Shown: positions 19,766 through 30,637 of the stretch, in pieces | How positions within the stretch are numbered: the first letter of the stretch is position 1 | Layout of the letters: every line of letters begins with the position of its first letter | NCBI GenBank assembly: GCA_964036195.1 | Contig: OZ038453.1 | Location: forward strand, 2,809,438 to 2,873,437 | Source: Sphaerolaimus hirsutus | Lineage: Eukaryota > Nematoda > Chromadorea > Monhysterida > Sphaerolaimidae | DNA: 64,000 nucleotides | Direction: 5' to 3' | Notes under the pieces: model-generated | What the model was told of the DNA's origin: nothing | The model's input: only the letters and a program-made list of their open reading frames with translations | Database searches by the model: none | Made by a program: the position numbers and the translations under genes

Positions 19766-20020
19766 AGCATGCCTGCAAACCAGATTGTTGAAAGTAATCA
19801 ATGTTTTCAAAGTTAATGTAAAATATTCATTTTTAGTCACTCCTGAGTGCAGAAAACGTATAGTAGAATTTTTTACTTTTATTTCCATGGGAAAATGTAA
19901 AAGTAAGTATTTTTGAAAACGATGACCATAATTTTCACTAGAAGTCACCCTTAACCCCAATTTTCATCCTTTTTGCCACTGCACACATGAAGTTGTGCAT
20001 ACACTGTAGTGTCTGCCAAG

Positions 20021-20292
20021 CAGGGTTGGTTTTAGTAAAATTATTTTTACTGAAACTGCAGTAAAATTGTAAATAAATTATATTTTATTTTTATTTTTTC
20101 TTCAATTTTCCATTTTTTTTATATTTTTTTATTCTTCAATTTTCCATTTTATTATTATTTTATTATTATTTTATTTTTATTTTTTATTCTTTGTGACCAG
20201 GATTAGTTTTTGTGAAATTCTTTTTACTAAAATTGTAGTAAAATTGTATAAAAATTGTATTTGATTTTTTTTCTGAGATTTTGCCAACCCTG
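20021..20292. mobile_element. hAT-like MITE, CAGGGTTGG ends, AT-rich core
   Basis: 272 bp from CAGGGTTGGTTTTAG to TTTTGCCAACCCTG with perfect duplication CTGCCAAG. The core is ttttatttttattatt. A larger relative is at 54062-55095. Confidence 0.85.
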
Positions 20293-20356
20293 CTGCCAAG
20301 TAAAACCAATAATTATCCAAAATTTAGTTGACACAATTTTTGATGTCAACTAGTGT

Positions 20357-20839
20357 CAGGGGTATTCTAGTTTTCGGCCCTCCTGGGTGTTGGATAGATA
20401 GCAAATCACTCCTCCGGAGGGATAGATAGCTGAAAATTTTTCTGGGGGGGGGGGGGTTCGCGGGGGCTCAATATATAGACATAGAAGGGAGGAAAAGGAG
20501 AAAAATTGCTGAAAGTAGGTGAAAAATGGCTAAAAATGGGTATATAAGAACATATAGTACTAAAAATAGCTCAAAATAGGCAGTTAGATGCACAAACTAG
20601 TGATTTTGGAGGTGAAAATCTATATATAGGTATGAAAATAGCGATTTTGAGCGAAAATTAGGGTATAGTTTCCCAAAAATCGCTCCAGATAGGTAGATAG
20701 CTGGCCGATTGGGGGGAGGGGTTTAGGGGATAGTAGCCCAAAATTTTGCCTCCGGGATAGATAGATAGCTGAGCGGCCTCTGGAATAGATAGATAGCTGG
20801 GCGATTTGGGGGGGGGGAACCCCCCCTTTCCTACCCCTG
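20357..20839. mobile_element. Complete GATA-rich hAT-like MITE (reference copy)
   Basis: 483 bp from CAGGGGTATTC to TACCCCTG with perfect duplication ACTAGTGT (20349-20356, 20840-20847). It contains ggatagatagat tracts near both ends, poly-G runs and the AT-rich core found in many fragments of this window (1-1800, 22840, 25912, 38440, 46951 and others). This copy defines the family boundaries. Confidence 0.85.
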
Positions 20840-20989
20840 ACTAGTGTGACAATTTTTGACAATTTTTTACTACCCCTGACAAGATATAATTGATGACAAT
20901 TTTTGATGTCAACTTTATGACAAGATATAATTAGTTACATTCTCTGTACAGCATCAACTTCGGTCAATAGACAATAGTGATTATGTATA

Positions 20990-21480
20990 TTGGATAGGGT
21001 TGGCACTAGGGTCGAAACGGAATCCCGATCCCGATCCTAAAACATTTCGGGATTTGGTGGTCCCAATCCCGATCCTGAAACCTCAATCCTGATCCCGATC
21101 CCGAAATCTCAAAAGCCAATCCCGATCCCGATCCAGAAACTTTCAAAATCACAATCCCGATCCCGAAAAAATTTATACAATCCCGATCCCGATCCCAGAA
21201 AATTTGGTCGACCTCATTAAATGCCCTTTTTGCATTAATAAATTTTAACCAATGTCCACTTTATGCCTCTTTTCTGGCATCCAGACGTGTTTTTGAGCCT
21301 GTTTTGTGAAAACATTGGCAAAAAACGTGTATATTAGAATGTTTTCAAAAATGCCATTACCGATCCTGAAAAATGCCAATCCCGATCCCGAAAGGTCAAT
21401 CCCGATCCCGAAATCTCAAAAACCAATCCCGATCCCGATACCAAAAGGTCAATCCCTATCCGATCCCGAGATCTCAAAAA
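20990..21480. repeat. Fragment of the GGGATC-array MITE family
   Basis: Arrays of cccgatcccgat and a agggtcgaaacggaatccc left end, with the family centre (ttttgcattaataaattttaacc; tctggcatcc). The right TIR is missing or degraded. Confidence 0.55.
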
Positions 21481-21903
21481 CCAATCCTCGTTTATCTTTG
21501 CATTTCAGCATTTGAGATTTTATCCTATTGCTGAATGTTTCCGCATGAAAAAGTGTACGCATCTTTTGAATGCTGAAATACATGCTGAATTGACAAACCG
21601 TCTAATTTTCAAGAGTACGGGCGATTTGAGTTCAGCAAGTTTTTTTCTATTCAGCATTTAATTCGGCATTTGTCAAAAACGTGCGTATGCCGAATATTTC
21701 GGCTTCAGTGTGCGTAGCGCCATAATGCTATCCAATGTCTCCACAGCCATTATATGCTCATATATAACATCACAGAGTATTGTCACTTGTCTGATATGCC
21801 TATATATATATTGACCCAGAGCCATATCTGGGAGCTTTTAAAAACGTTTTTTTAAAACAACATGGAGTTAAAAAAAACGTTTTTTTCCAACCCTAGTTTT
21901 GGC

Positions 21904-22640
21904 ATGGGGTGTGAGGAGGCAGTACCAAAGTTATATCTTATCTTTTTACAGTAAATTCTGGTGTGCACTGGATGAGTTGTTGCCCCTCACACTTGTTGAA
22001 TTTATTATTTCAATTTTTCTTTTGTCTGAAAACTAGATGGATCAGTGTTTATTTTGTCACTTGTGGGCAGGGGTAATCTCTCGTCTGAGAGTGTGACCTT
22101 TGTGCAGTTTGTTTTATGCAGCCTCACATCTATCCTTGCAGCTGCGGGTTGAGTCTACAGGTACAGTGCTGTGTTTTGGCACTGTGCCAGCTGAGTGATG
22201 CTGCAAATGCTCTGCTTGCATGTGTGAGTTTTCTTAGCATTTTGTCACTTAAGTTTAGTATACCTACTGTTCTTTTTTAAGTTAAAGATGTGTTTTTTTG
22301 GATAGTATGAGTAGTTACCTTACCATTAAGTGAAAAATTTACCATACTGTACCTTTTGCCACCCTGCAATTACCTGTGTGGAGAAATTTTTTTTAGTCTT
22401 GGTTATTCCTGCAGCCTGCAAGTGGTGCTGATGGATTCAGTGCCATGTTTTGGCACTGTGCCAGGTGTATGATGCTGCAAGTGCTTTGTTTGCTTTTGTG
22501 AGTTGTCTTTGCATGTTTTTACATAAGGGAAAAATGTAAGTTGTAAATGTAAAGGAAGTAAATTGTCCCTTCAGATTATTGTGTGATAAACTATTTCATT
22601 TGATGGTTATAGTATCATTGTACACTTTTCACCAGTTGGG
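21904..22640 (+). other. Unique intergenic sequence with exon-like motif copies 2 and 3
   Basis: Apart from the two motif copies (22128-22207 and 22407-22480), no gene or transposon end was identified here. Confidence 0.3.
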
Positions 22641-23310
22641 CAATGGCAATGTTGGAGAAAGATGTGGTTTTACTTTGGGATTGCAATGTATTACATTTTG
22701 AATGCAAACATGTATTGTATTACTTTGCAATCTCAATTCATGTCTCATTAGATCTTAGTTTGAATTTTGAAAATGGTCAATTTATTTTTGTTAGTGTTTT
22801 ATTGTTCAAATATAAATATGGTTCAAATGGGATAAGTTGTCTGATTTGGGGTTATGTAGATTTGGACCTCCGTGGGGGTTCATATAGATATTTAGTAAAT
22901 ATCGCTCGTCTGGAGGGATAGATAGCTGAAAAATTTTCTGGGGGGGATTCAATATATAGACTTTCCAAGGAATAGAAGTAAGAAAAAAGAAAAATCACTA
23001 TAAGTAGGTGAAAATAGGGTATATACACAAATGGATACACAATTTGCTGAAAATAGACATGAAACACATGAAATCGCGATTATGAAGGTGAAAAGCTATT
23101 AAAAGGTATAAAAATTCACAATTTTGAACAAAAATTGGGGCAAAATCCCCTGCCCCCTACTAAACTGCTGAACCATTTGTTTGCAAGCCTTGAATGTTTT
23201 TTTTGCATTTTGATTGTGGATATGGAAACTGAGAATATGGACTGCTGAATGTGTTTTTTTTTGCATTTAGATTTGTGGATATGGAAACTGAGAATATGGT
23301 CTGTCATTTA
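22640..23310. repeat. GATA-rich MITE fragment and a 70-bp duplication
   Basis: A partial GATA-family copy lies at about 22860-23150. At about 23200-23298 a unit containing tgtggatatggaaactgagaa occurs twice in tandem. No gene recognised. Confidence 0.5.
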
Positions 23311-23773
23311 CTTTGATTTGTAATATGTGCATAGCACACCCAAGGGTGTGTCAAATTGAAATGTGTTTGTAAAATGATTTTATCGATGAAAAATATGCAT
23401 TCACTGTTAAAGATTGTTGTAGTTTTTCCAAAAAAATAAACGGTTTGTGAGTGCGAGCATAAAACTTTTTTAACAGCCAAAGAATTTAGTGCCTATTCAC
23501 TAAATATTTTTCAAGCTTTTTGTGCAAGTTTGTATACAAATTACCACTGGTCATTGTTTTACATTGGTTTTGCATCATTTTTAGTGTAAAAGCTTCTTAC
23601 AGCAGACTTCCAAAAAACTTTCCAGCAGATGTCGAGAGTTATTGGATGAAAAAGATTTTACAATGTTATGAACAACATTGTGAATGGATTCTTTTTATTT
23701 TATCAAGCGGAATACATTGGTACAATTGCATGAAATTTGGTATTTTCATCCAGGACCTATGGAAATGACATTA

Positions 23774-24121
23774 CACAGGGAATAGTACCTCGCTGCCAAA
23801 TCGCTGCCAGCTAGGAGACAACAAGCTGACAAGCAGTTGTTTACACTTGGCAGCGAGCTGGCAGCGTGCGGCAGCGAGCTGGCAGCGAGTTGTCAGCGTG
23901 CGGCAGCGAGCTGGCAGCTAGCTGCAAAAGGCTGCAGTGTAGTTGGCAGCGAGCTGTCAGCTTACTGAAAGCACCTATTTAATAAACACATTACAGCATT
24001 TGAAAAACATGTCAGCGAGCTGGCAGCGAGGTGCAAAAATGTTGTCAGCGAGCTAGGCCTGATTTTTGCTGCTTGGCAAGCGAGCTGGCAGCGAGTTGTC
24101 AGCAAGGTACTATTCCCTGTG
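23774..24121. mobile_element. CACAGGG-ended MITE with GCTGGCAGCGA arrays
   Basis: Ends CACAGGGAATAGTACC and GGTACTATTCCCTGTG are perfect inverted repeats of 16 bp with a TTA flank on both sides. Arms are arrays of gagctggcagcgag. CAC-starting TIRs with 3-bp duplications suggest a CACTA-like or related superfamily. Confidence 0.75.
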
Positions 24122-24133
24122 TTAGTTATCAAT

Positions 24134-24447
24134 CACAGCAAAAAATAGATTCATGAAGTGTGTGGAAGCGGGCTGGATGTGCGTGAAGCGGCCTCTGTGA
24201 AGACACTTCCACACACTTCACCACACATCATGAAGTTTTTTGAGATTGTTAGTGAAGTGTCTTCCATACACTTCATCTATCATCATGGTGACCGAAGTGC
24301 ATGAAATGCACTTCACAAACTATTACAGCATACTTTGCATGGTTCGTGAAGGGAAGTGCCAACCGGCGCTTCACAGCATCGGGAAGTATCAACATGAAGA
24401 CACTTCACGACACTTCACGGCGCATCACACACCCATTTTTTGCTGTG
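24134..24447. mobile_element. CACAGCAAAAAAT-ended MITE with GAAGTGTCTTC arrays
   Basis: Ends CACAGCAAAAAATAG and CATTTTTTGCTGTG, with 3-bp duplication AAT. Arms consist of gaagtgtcttcac/gtgaagacacttc arrays. A second copy with the same ends and an AGA duplication lies at 55868-56251. Confidence 0.75.
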
Positions 24448-24653
24448 AATGTAGTATGATCATGTAAACTGTAAATTAATGGAATTATCAACAAGTATTT
24501 AACACATTTTATGCATATTGCAGTAACTTTCACATGATATTGGACTGCAGCAGCAATGTTAGGTAAGTGACAGTGACAGATAGAAGCTGCATATTTTCAT
24601 GTATATAGATTTGTTGAGTGTGTGACAAAAATTATAAAAAGGTATACACTCAC

Positions 24654-27600
24654 TGTAAGGAGAAGGGCTCGGTTAACAGTGAAAAATCCATAGCAGTTTA
24701 TTCCATGCATTTCTGAACACTTTATCGAAACAATGTAATCTCTGATAATAGTGCTGATTTTGTTGTCTGGGTTAGGTACTCCCAAAATTTCTCCAAGAAA
24801 TGCACTGAATGAAGTCATCTGAAAAGTACATTTTAAACAGGCAGTAGTCACAGGCACTGTTGAATTGCATTCTAAAAAATATTATTTGTTTATTGAGTTT
24901 TTGTATTAAAGATAAGCCCATTGAGAAAATTTTTTTCCATATTTGCCTAATATCCATTTTCAGTTATGCAATTTCCATTGACACATAATTTTCCATGGAA
25001 AATGGGTTTGAAATTCATGCTGGTTATATTTTAGCAAGCTGCAAATGTTGAGGTCTTTCAGAATCACCATTGACACTGTACTTACCTCCTCACTTAGTCC
25101 AGCAGCAGACAATAGAGGTGGCAATATCCTCAATGCAGTCACAGTCAGAGCAGCCACCATCATCACTATCAATTCTCCACTTTTCAAGTAAAACATGATG
25201 TACAGTGCAAATACAAACATTGGCAGTTCAAAGACTATAACAATAAATAATGAAATAGAGGAGATATTATCAATCATTTTGATTATTTGACACAGGTCAA
25301 TATGGTCCTGGATCAAGTTTTTCAAATGGGACTCAGACAAAGCAGACTTTTTTTCAGTAATGTTTTTCTTCAAGTCACGCATAGCATCTGACAGTGATGC
25401 AATGCATCCTGCAAGCACAGACAAGAAACAAGAAACAAAAGTGTCTGAATAAAGTCGTGACAGACTAATCAAGTGGTTAAGTAAACCAGTAAATGAAACT
25501 TTCATGTAGACATTAACCATCTTAATGTCAACTGTTGTCACATTTTTTATCTCTGAGGAACCAATCATAGCCTTTACCAGCTGCATATCCAAAGTAACCA
25601 GAAAAAACATCAGTAAAATTGCAATGGTCAGTATCAGGTGGACAGCTGTCAGTTTTGTGATATGTTTGATGAATGTGATGTGCCTATTTGTCATCACACT
25701 TGCAAAAAATGTATGTAGACTTGAAAACTCCATTGATTTTATGACAACTATTGTAAATATAATCCGCCTTGAACAATCAAGAATGTTGAATAAAAGTATC
25801 AATGTTGCAGTATCCATGTCAAACACATGCTCAGTTAGTGCATATTTGAAGCATTTCACAAGTTGGGCACTCAGTGCTGAAATGTTAATTATTTTTTAAA
25901 GCATTGTACCAAGATGTGAGAATCTATCTATCTATCCCGAAGGCCACTCAGCTTTCTATATATCCTGTGGCAAAATTTTTGACTACTGTTCCGAGCCTCC
26001 CCCCCAGATCACTCAGCTACCCACTTATCTGGAGTGATTTTTGTGAAATTTTGCCCCAATTTTCATCCAAAATCATAAATTTTCATATATTTTATATAGT
26101 ATATCACCTGCAAAATTGCAGTTTTCACCTATACACATGGTTATATATATATATTGACCCTAGGAGCCCCCGCCCCAGCCCAGCAGAAAATTTTTTCAGC
26201 TACCTTCCATCCGGAGAAATGATTTGCTATCTATCCAGCCCCTGGGAGGGTCAAAATCTTGGAGGCCCCTGTTGACACTAATTGCCCCCATGACAAGGAC
26301 GTAGCCAGGGGGGCGGTGCCCCCCCCCCCCTTCCCGGGCCGGACCAAAAAATGTGACAGAAATGGCACTTTCAGAAAACGATTTTGTTGACCATTTGAAA
26401 AAATTTTGTGTGCAAGCGCGCATTTTCCCTTCGCAACATATATTTTCAGCTGGCCCATCTCCGCGGCCTCAACGCCAGTGAAAATGGACTTAATTCCTGT
26501 CCATGTTGCTGTATACACCCATAAAATACAGATGTATACTGCTTTTTTGGCGCCAATGCCAACGCCATTTGCTCCATGCAGTTGCGCCTATGTATGGGGC
26601 CAGCACCATACAGCCATTCCCCTACTACAGCAGTCATATAGAACCATAGGGTGTCAAATTTCCATTTTCCAAAGGCAAATTTTTTTCCATTTTCTGGCCA
26701 CTAATTTTTTTCTGTTTCTGTTTCCATTTTTCAGTTCATTTTCCGTTTTTCTGTTTCAGTCAAACTGGTAAACATGCATGCAGGTTTTCAAATATGTGAA
26801 TTTTTTCCATTTTCCATCAAAATTTTAGTAATTTTTACCATTTCCAGCAAATTTCAGCAATTTTTTTCTATTTTCCAACAAAATTTCAGCAAATTTTTTC
26901 CATTTGCAGCAGAATTTCAGTGAATTTTTCCATTTCTGTCTCTGTTTTTCCGGCCCATTTTTCCGTTTTCTGGCCACCGAAATTTTTGTCCGTTTTCTGG
27001 CCCGTTGCGGCAATTTATTCACTACAGCGGATTATAGCGAAAGGCAAGCCATGGGCGGAGCTTAGGGACCTTTTGATTTTTGTGTGCCCACCGTAATTTG
27101 TCTTGGAATGGTTTATGCCTTGGAATGGATGTTTGAACTTTCGTTTGCATTTTGGGGGTCAGAGCGGGATGCATCAAAGGGCACCCACACGTTCTCAAAT
27201 TGATGTATTTAATTAGTTCTAATGAGAATTTTTTTGTAGTTTTGCCGCATTTATTTCAGCTCCCATTATTCCAATGAAACACGTGCCGCGCAGTAAGTGC
27301 AATAAGTGCAATTACAATAAATAGGTGCAATTACAATAGATAGGAAATCATACAGAAAAGAGTACAAAATGATCGAAATTTTTTACTACCAGATTCCATT
27401 TGACTAGTGACAGATTCTATTTTTGATAACTGGCATTTCTTATTGCTAAATTCCACATTTTTTCCACAGGAAACCCGATTATCCCCATATCCGTCTGACA
27501 ATCAATCACTTCCATGCAGCGTGCAGCATCATTGTGCTGCAACGTTTATTTACACATGCCCACACCCCACACTTGACATTTCGTTGTGCTCATTTATCCC

Positions 27601-28170
27601 ATACATAAGCCTATGCAAATGCAAGCTTGGTCACGCTCTGCGCTGTGGATTATCTATGCTACGCAGTGAGCGTGGAACCATAAAAGGGCCGTACCGCCAG
27701 CCCAACTTTGAACTACAATTAACAAAATAAATGCAGACATTGGGGGACTGAGTTTTTCTGTTGGGAGACAGCACACGTCTGTTGTGATGCGTAGGTTCGC
27801 GTGGCGGCAAAAATCAAAGTGACAAAAGAGTCACCCAAGCCACTTGAAAGCGTCACTCAGCGTCACTCTAGCTCTAGTGAATAAATGCAACCATTCTTCT
27901 GGCCAATGAAATTTTTTTTCTGTTTTCCAGCTGCTGAAATTTTTTTCCATTTCCATTTTCTGAAAAAAATTTGACACCCTACAACCAACCTAGAAGTACT
28001 GTGACAACAATTAACAAAGCAATGCATGCTTTAGTGCAAAACATGACACTGAAATGACTTCTCCACATTTTCCAATGCCCAAGTGTGTCAATGGTTAGAA
28101 TCCTGAGTAGAAACATTGGAAAAGACACTGTTCTATACAGTGCTGAGTTTCTTAGTGTCTCCATATCCAT
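24654..28170 (-). CDS. Gustatory-receptor-like seven-transmembrane chemoreceptor (C-terminal exon not found)
   Basis: Exon 1, 28170-27990, starts ATG (MDMETLR) and holds TM1, ending in phase 1 at GTTGGT. Exon 2, 25876-25086, starts after AACATTTCAG and encodes TM2-TM6, ending GAG|GTAAGT in phase 0. Exon 3, 24818-24654, follows TGTACTTTTCAG and ends ACA|GTGAGT in phase 0. Phases agree, giving 379 codons. The predicted protein has the Gr/GRL layout: N-terminal ILTIDTLGHWK before TM1, a charged loop (HIDLCQIIKMIDN) before TM5, LSEEV at the exon 2 end, and CYGFFTVNRALLLT leading to TM7. Ligand-gated cation channels of this family sense tastants. The last exon, expected to hold TM7 with a TYxxxxxQF-like motif, was not found down to about 22300. 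The gene could be active or truncated. Confidence 0.75.
25912..26275. repeat. GATA-rich MITE copy in the Gr intron
   Basis: Carries tctatctatctatccc, the poly-C run, the AT-rich core and ggaggcccctg end of the 20357-20839 family. It lies just upstream (in - strand sense) of Gr exon 2. Target duplication not resolved. Confidence 0.6.
26294..26646. mobile_element. Partial relative of the giant element's ends
   Basis: Begins CAAGGACGTAGCCAGG, then ggggcggtgcccccc and gtgtgcaagcgcgcattttcc, closely matching the left arm of 3709-16637. It continues through tgtatactgcttttttggcgcc and stops where a TAGGGTGTC element begins at 26647. The right end is lost. Confidence 0.65.
26647..27981. mobile_element. 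hAT-like element, TAGGGTGTCAAATTT ends, in Gr intron 1
   Basis: TAGGGTGTCAAATTTCC at the left and AAATTTGACACCCTA at the right, with ttttccattttc arrays in both arms. No clear target duplication. A second unit bounded by caatttattcacta (27009) and its complement (to about 27885) is inserted within. The right end lies eight bases inside the donor site of Gr exon 1. The open frame at 27407-27730 has no recognisable features. Confidence 0.65.
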
Positions 28171-28365
28171 GTCTCTTTCTGGATCAGTGTTTTTGGAATT
28201 TTTTAATCTTTGCAATAATACTTCTGCAGCAAAAATGCGGATGGTTCAATTCAAACTAATGCTTTTATGTTTGTAGACTTTATCAGATCAGGTTACTTTG
28301 AGGGATGTATTCATTCCACTGTGCAGAGTTAAGTCAATTTGGCAATGATGAATAGATACCACAGG

Positions 28366-28723
28366 CGGCGCAAGGTCCCAATTTGCGCTTGTGACATTCA
28401 CATTAGCCAAAATTTCTCCTTGTGACACATTTCTATTGGGGCCCTTATGTGAAGTTGGCAGCCAGCCAAAAATTTTGAAATGGCTATAAATATAAACAAA
28501 ATTTGTATAAAATAGGCATATAACCATGTATATAGATGAAAATAGTGATTGTAAAGGTGAAAATTGGTAAAATGGAGCAAATTTTAGTGATTTTCAGTTA
28601 ATTTTGAGCTTTCACTCTCGTTTGTACAATACACGCTTGTGAATGTCACAATGTGACAGTGAAATTTCTGCTTGTGACACCAAAAATTCCGCTTGTGACA
28701 TTCACAAGTGTACAAGCACTTAC
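28366..28723. repeat. Inverted-repeat element with AGGCGGCG ends
   Basis: AGGCGGCGCAAG at the left and CTTACGCCGCCT at the right. Arms share cgcttgtgacattcaca in opposite orientation. The centre is a GATA-like AT-rich core. The flanks share tagatac but no clean target duplication was defined. Confidence 0.55.
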
Positions 28724-28729
28724 GCCGCC

Positions 28730-30030
28730 TATGATAGATACTGTTTCAAATGTTGTTTGACTTTCAGAATCCTTGTTTGCACTACAGAAAGTGAATGAAA
28801 ACTCGTTTTTATATGAAATTCAAACATGGTTTTCAAGCTCGAATGGCTGGTGTTTTAAAGGATTTTCAAATAGTGTTAAAGGCATCTAAAAAATTGCAGC
28901 AGAAAAGTTTTCTGTTTGGCTGAGTATTTATTTTCAGTGAAACTTCTGCATTGAAGGACTCAATATCACATGCAGATTAATATTGGGGTTTTATTTAGTG
29001 AAATTTTTTCTGGTGAAGTGGTTTGGTTTGATTGGTATGAATTTCTTTTTTCCGTGCCGTCATGTATCCAATTCTTGTTGGAAAGACAGTCGTACTGAAA
29101 TTCATGAAAATGACACAAAACAAACTAAGTTGATCAAGAAATTAGATTTTATCTCTGAAAATGTCTACAAACATTAATGAGAATTTTTTTGATCTGACGT
29201 TAGAGTCAATTTAAACTAATGATTTAGGGTTTGGCTGAACATAATGATCAATTGAGTGTGTACACACTCGTTCCCAAGAAAATCGAAGTCTTCTGGCCGA
29301 AGATACTTTTGTGGCCCTCATGGCAAGTTGGCTAGCGGCCAAAACTTTCGAAACCGCTAAAAATATCAATAAAAAAGGGTAAAAAGCTAAAAAAAGATAT
29401 AGCCATGTATTTATAGATGTAAATTACGATTATGAGGGTGACAGTTGGCATTATGTAGCAAATTTTAGCCAATATGAGTAAAAATTGGGGGAAATCGCGC
29501 AAAATACAATACGCTACCGGTAACTTGGACTTGGGCCCACGTCATAAATTTCCCGATTCTTTCTGGTTCTCATGTTTTTTTACTGCAGATTATATTGTAA
29601 GTTTAAATTATCTAATTTTTTATATGTTTATATCAGCACATCTCTTTTAATTTTCACATTCTACGGAAAATTGAATTTTACATTATTGGCACATATCCAA
29701 AAAGTTGTGCACGATGGAATGTTGTGTCTATGTGCGAGAATACCTATATTTTCCCAAGGTCACATTTTCGGGCACATGCAACCAAAATGTATTCACATGC
29801 GTGATTTTAGGTTTGCTTACTTTATGTGGATATGTTTGATGCATGTAAACATCCATTTCTGGATTTGTGTGAATAGGAATTGGGTTGCATTTAGATCTAA
29901 TTTTTGGTAATCAATAAATTGTTGACAGATTGTGTTTGTTCCTAAATTTTACATGTGGCGAACTTCTACAAAATATGGAATTTCTTAGCCTCATGCAATT
30001 TTTGTGGCCTTCAAAGGCACTACACACAGT
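28730..30030. other. AT-rich stretch without an identified gene
   Basis: No supported gene. A short MITE fragment with tataaatag/gcgattttgag text lies at about 29320-29480. The longer open frames (28983-29177, 29572-29910) lack domains and splice context. Confidence 0.3.
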
Positions 30031-30268
30031 TGTTGACAAGGGCACCAAATGTCAACTGGTTCCCATCCCAATTCAAAGCTTGCTCACCAGTAACACCACG
30101 CATTATTGTATACACATATTTATATCTAATGTCGCCTTGCACATTGCACATACCGCAATATTTATTTGCAACATTATTCAACACTTTTGCATTTGATTGA
30201 TGGTTGGCTCGTGAGCAAACTTTGAATTGGGATGGGAACCAGTTGACATTTGGTGTCGATGTCAACTG
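30031..30268. repeat. Near-perfect 50-bp-arm palindrome
   Basis: caccaaatgtcaactggttc and the following cccatcccaattcaaag recur in reverse complement at about 30212-30262. The loop of roughly 110 bases is AT-rich. It looks like a small recent foldback element. The flanks give no clear duplication. Confidence 0.65.
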
Positions 30269-30637
30269 GTGGGTGTAGCGCCAATGTGTCCAGGGGCTTT
30301 TTATGGGGCGGTAAAGTAGCAAGAAAAGTGGTGGGTGGTAATTCAATTGACACGTCACGTCATAATTGACGAAATTTCCATTTGTAAATCTATTTTACGT
30401 ATCACCTCAATATAATTTCACTTTTCACAAACGATTTTGCTTGTGACGTAGGAATTGGCACCAAATAGTCCAAAAATTTCAATTTCTACCCAGTGTTATT
30501 TTACAAATTCAGATTTTTTTTTACAAATTCATAAATTTTCATCCATTTACATTCCACCAAAGTATTTCCAAATTTCCCCGATTCAATTTCAAACATTTTT
30601 CCAGGGTTTAAACCTACAGAAATTTAAATACAATAAA

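Larger units (their letters stand above)
18126..21721. mobile_element. Inverted-repeat element with GGCGCTACGCACACTGAAG ends
   Basis: The left arm GGCGCTACGCACACTGAAG and its complement at 21700-21721 are near perfect over about 45 bases, flanked by a 3-bp duplication ATA. The uninterrupted site (cttataatgct) is seen in sister copies of the host element at 34930 and 39050. The arms continue with attcagcatt/aatgctgaa motif arrays. Family not assigned; a 3-bp duplication excludes hAT. Its centre is filled by later insertions. Confidence 0.7.
17007..21895. mobile_element. hAT-like element (TAGGGTTGG family) with nested insertions
   Basis: Ends TAGGGTTGGCCGATG and ...TTTCCAACCCTA are flanked by GTTTTGGC on both sides (16999-17006, 21896-21903). 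The arms contain runs of aaaacgttttttt. The family body (ttcgtgac..., cacttataatgctatccc, gagccat) is seen also at 34648-35113 and 38861-39506. It is interrupted by insertions at 17099-17763 and 18126-21721, the latter itself carrying at least four more. No transposase frame seen. Confidence 0.8.
16903..22480 (+). repeat. Triplicated ~80-bp exon-like motif (16903-16976, 22128-22207, 22407-22480)
   Basis: Each copy has a pyrimidine tract ending in gcag, then a short frame whose end reads V-(L/P)-C-F-G-T-V-P-(A/G) plus one residue and TGA. The shared DNA core is tgttttggcactgtgcca, followed by a gatgct tail. Setting aside the transposon at 17007-21895, copies 1 and 2 would lie about 335 bases apart and copies 2 and 3 about 280 apart, so this was a tandem array. 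It could be alternative C-terminal exons or a decayed tandem repeat. No parent gene is recognised. Confidence 0.45.

Noticed and set aside
25525-25899. Open frame of 124 codons on the + strand
   Set aside because: It is the antisense of Gr exon 2, which has membrane segments and matching splice phases on the - strand.
27407-27730. 107-codon frame as a gene
   Set aside because: Lies inside the TAGGGTGTC-bounded insertion in a Gr intron, with no recognisable domain.
26647-27981. Clean 8-bp target duplication for this element
   Set aside because: Flanks tagaacca and caaccaac do not match, so the two ends may come from different events.
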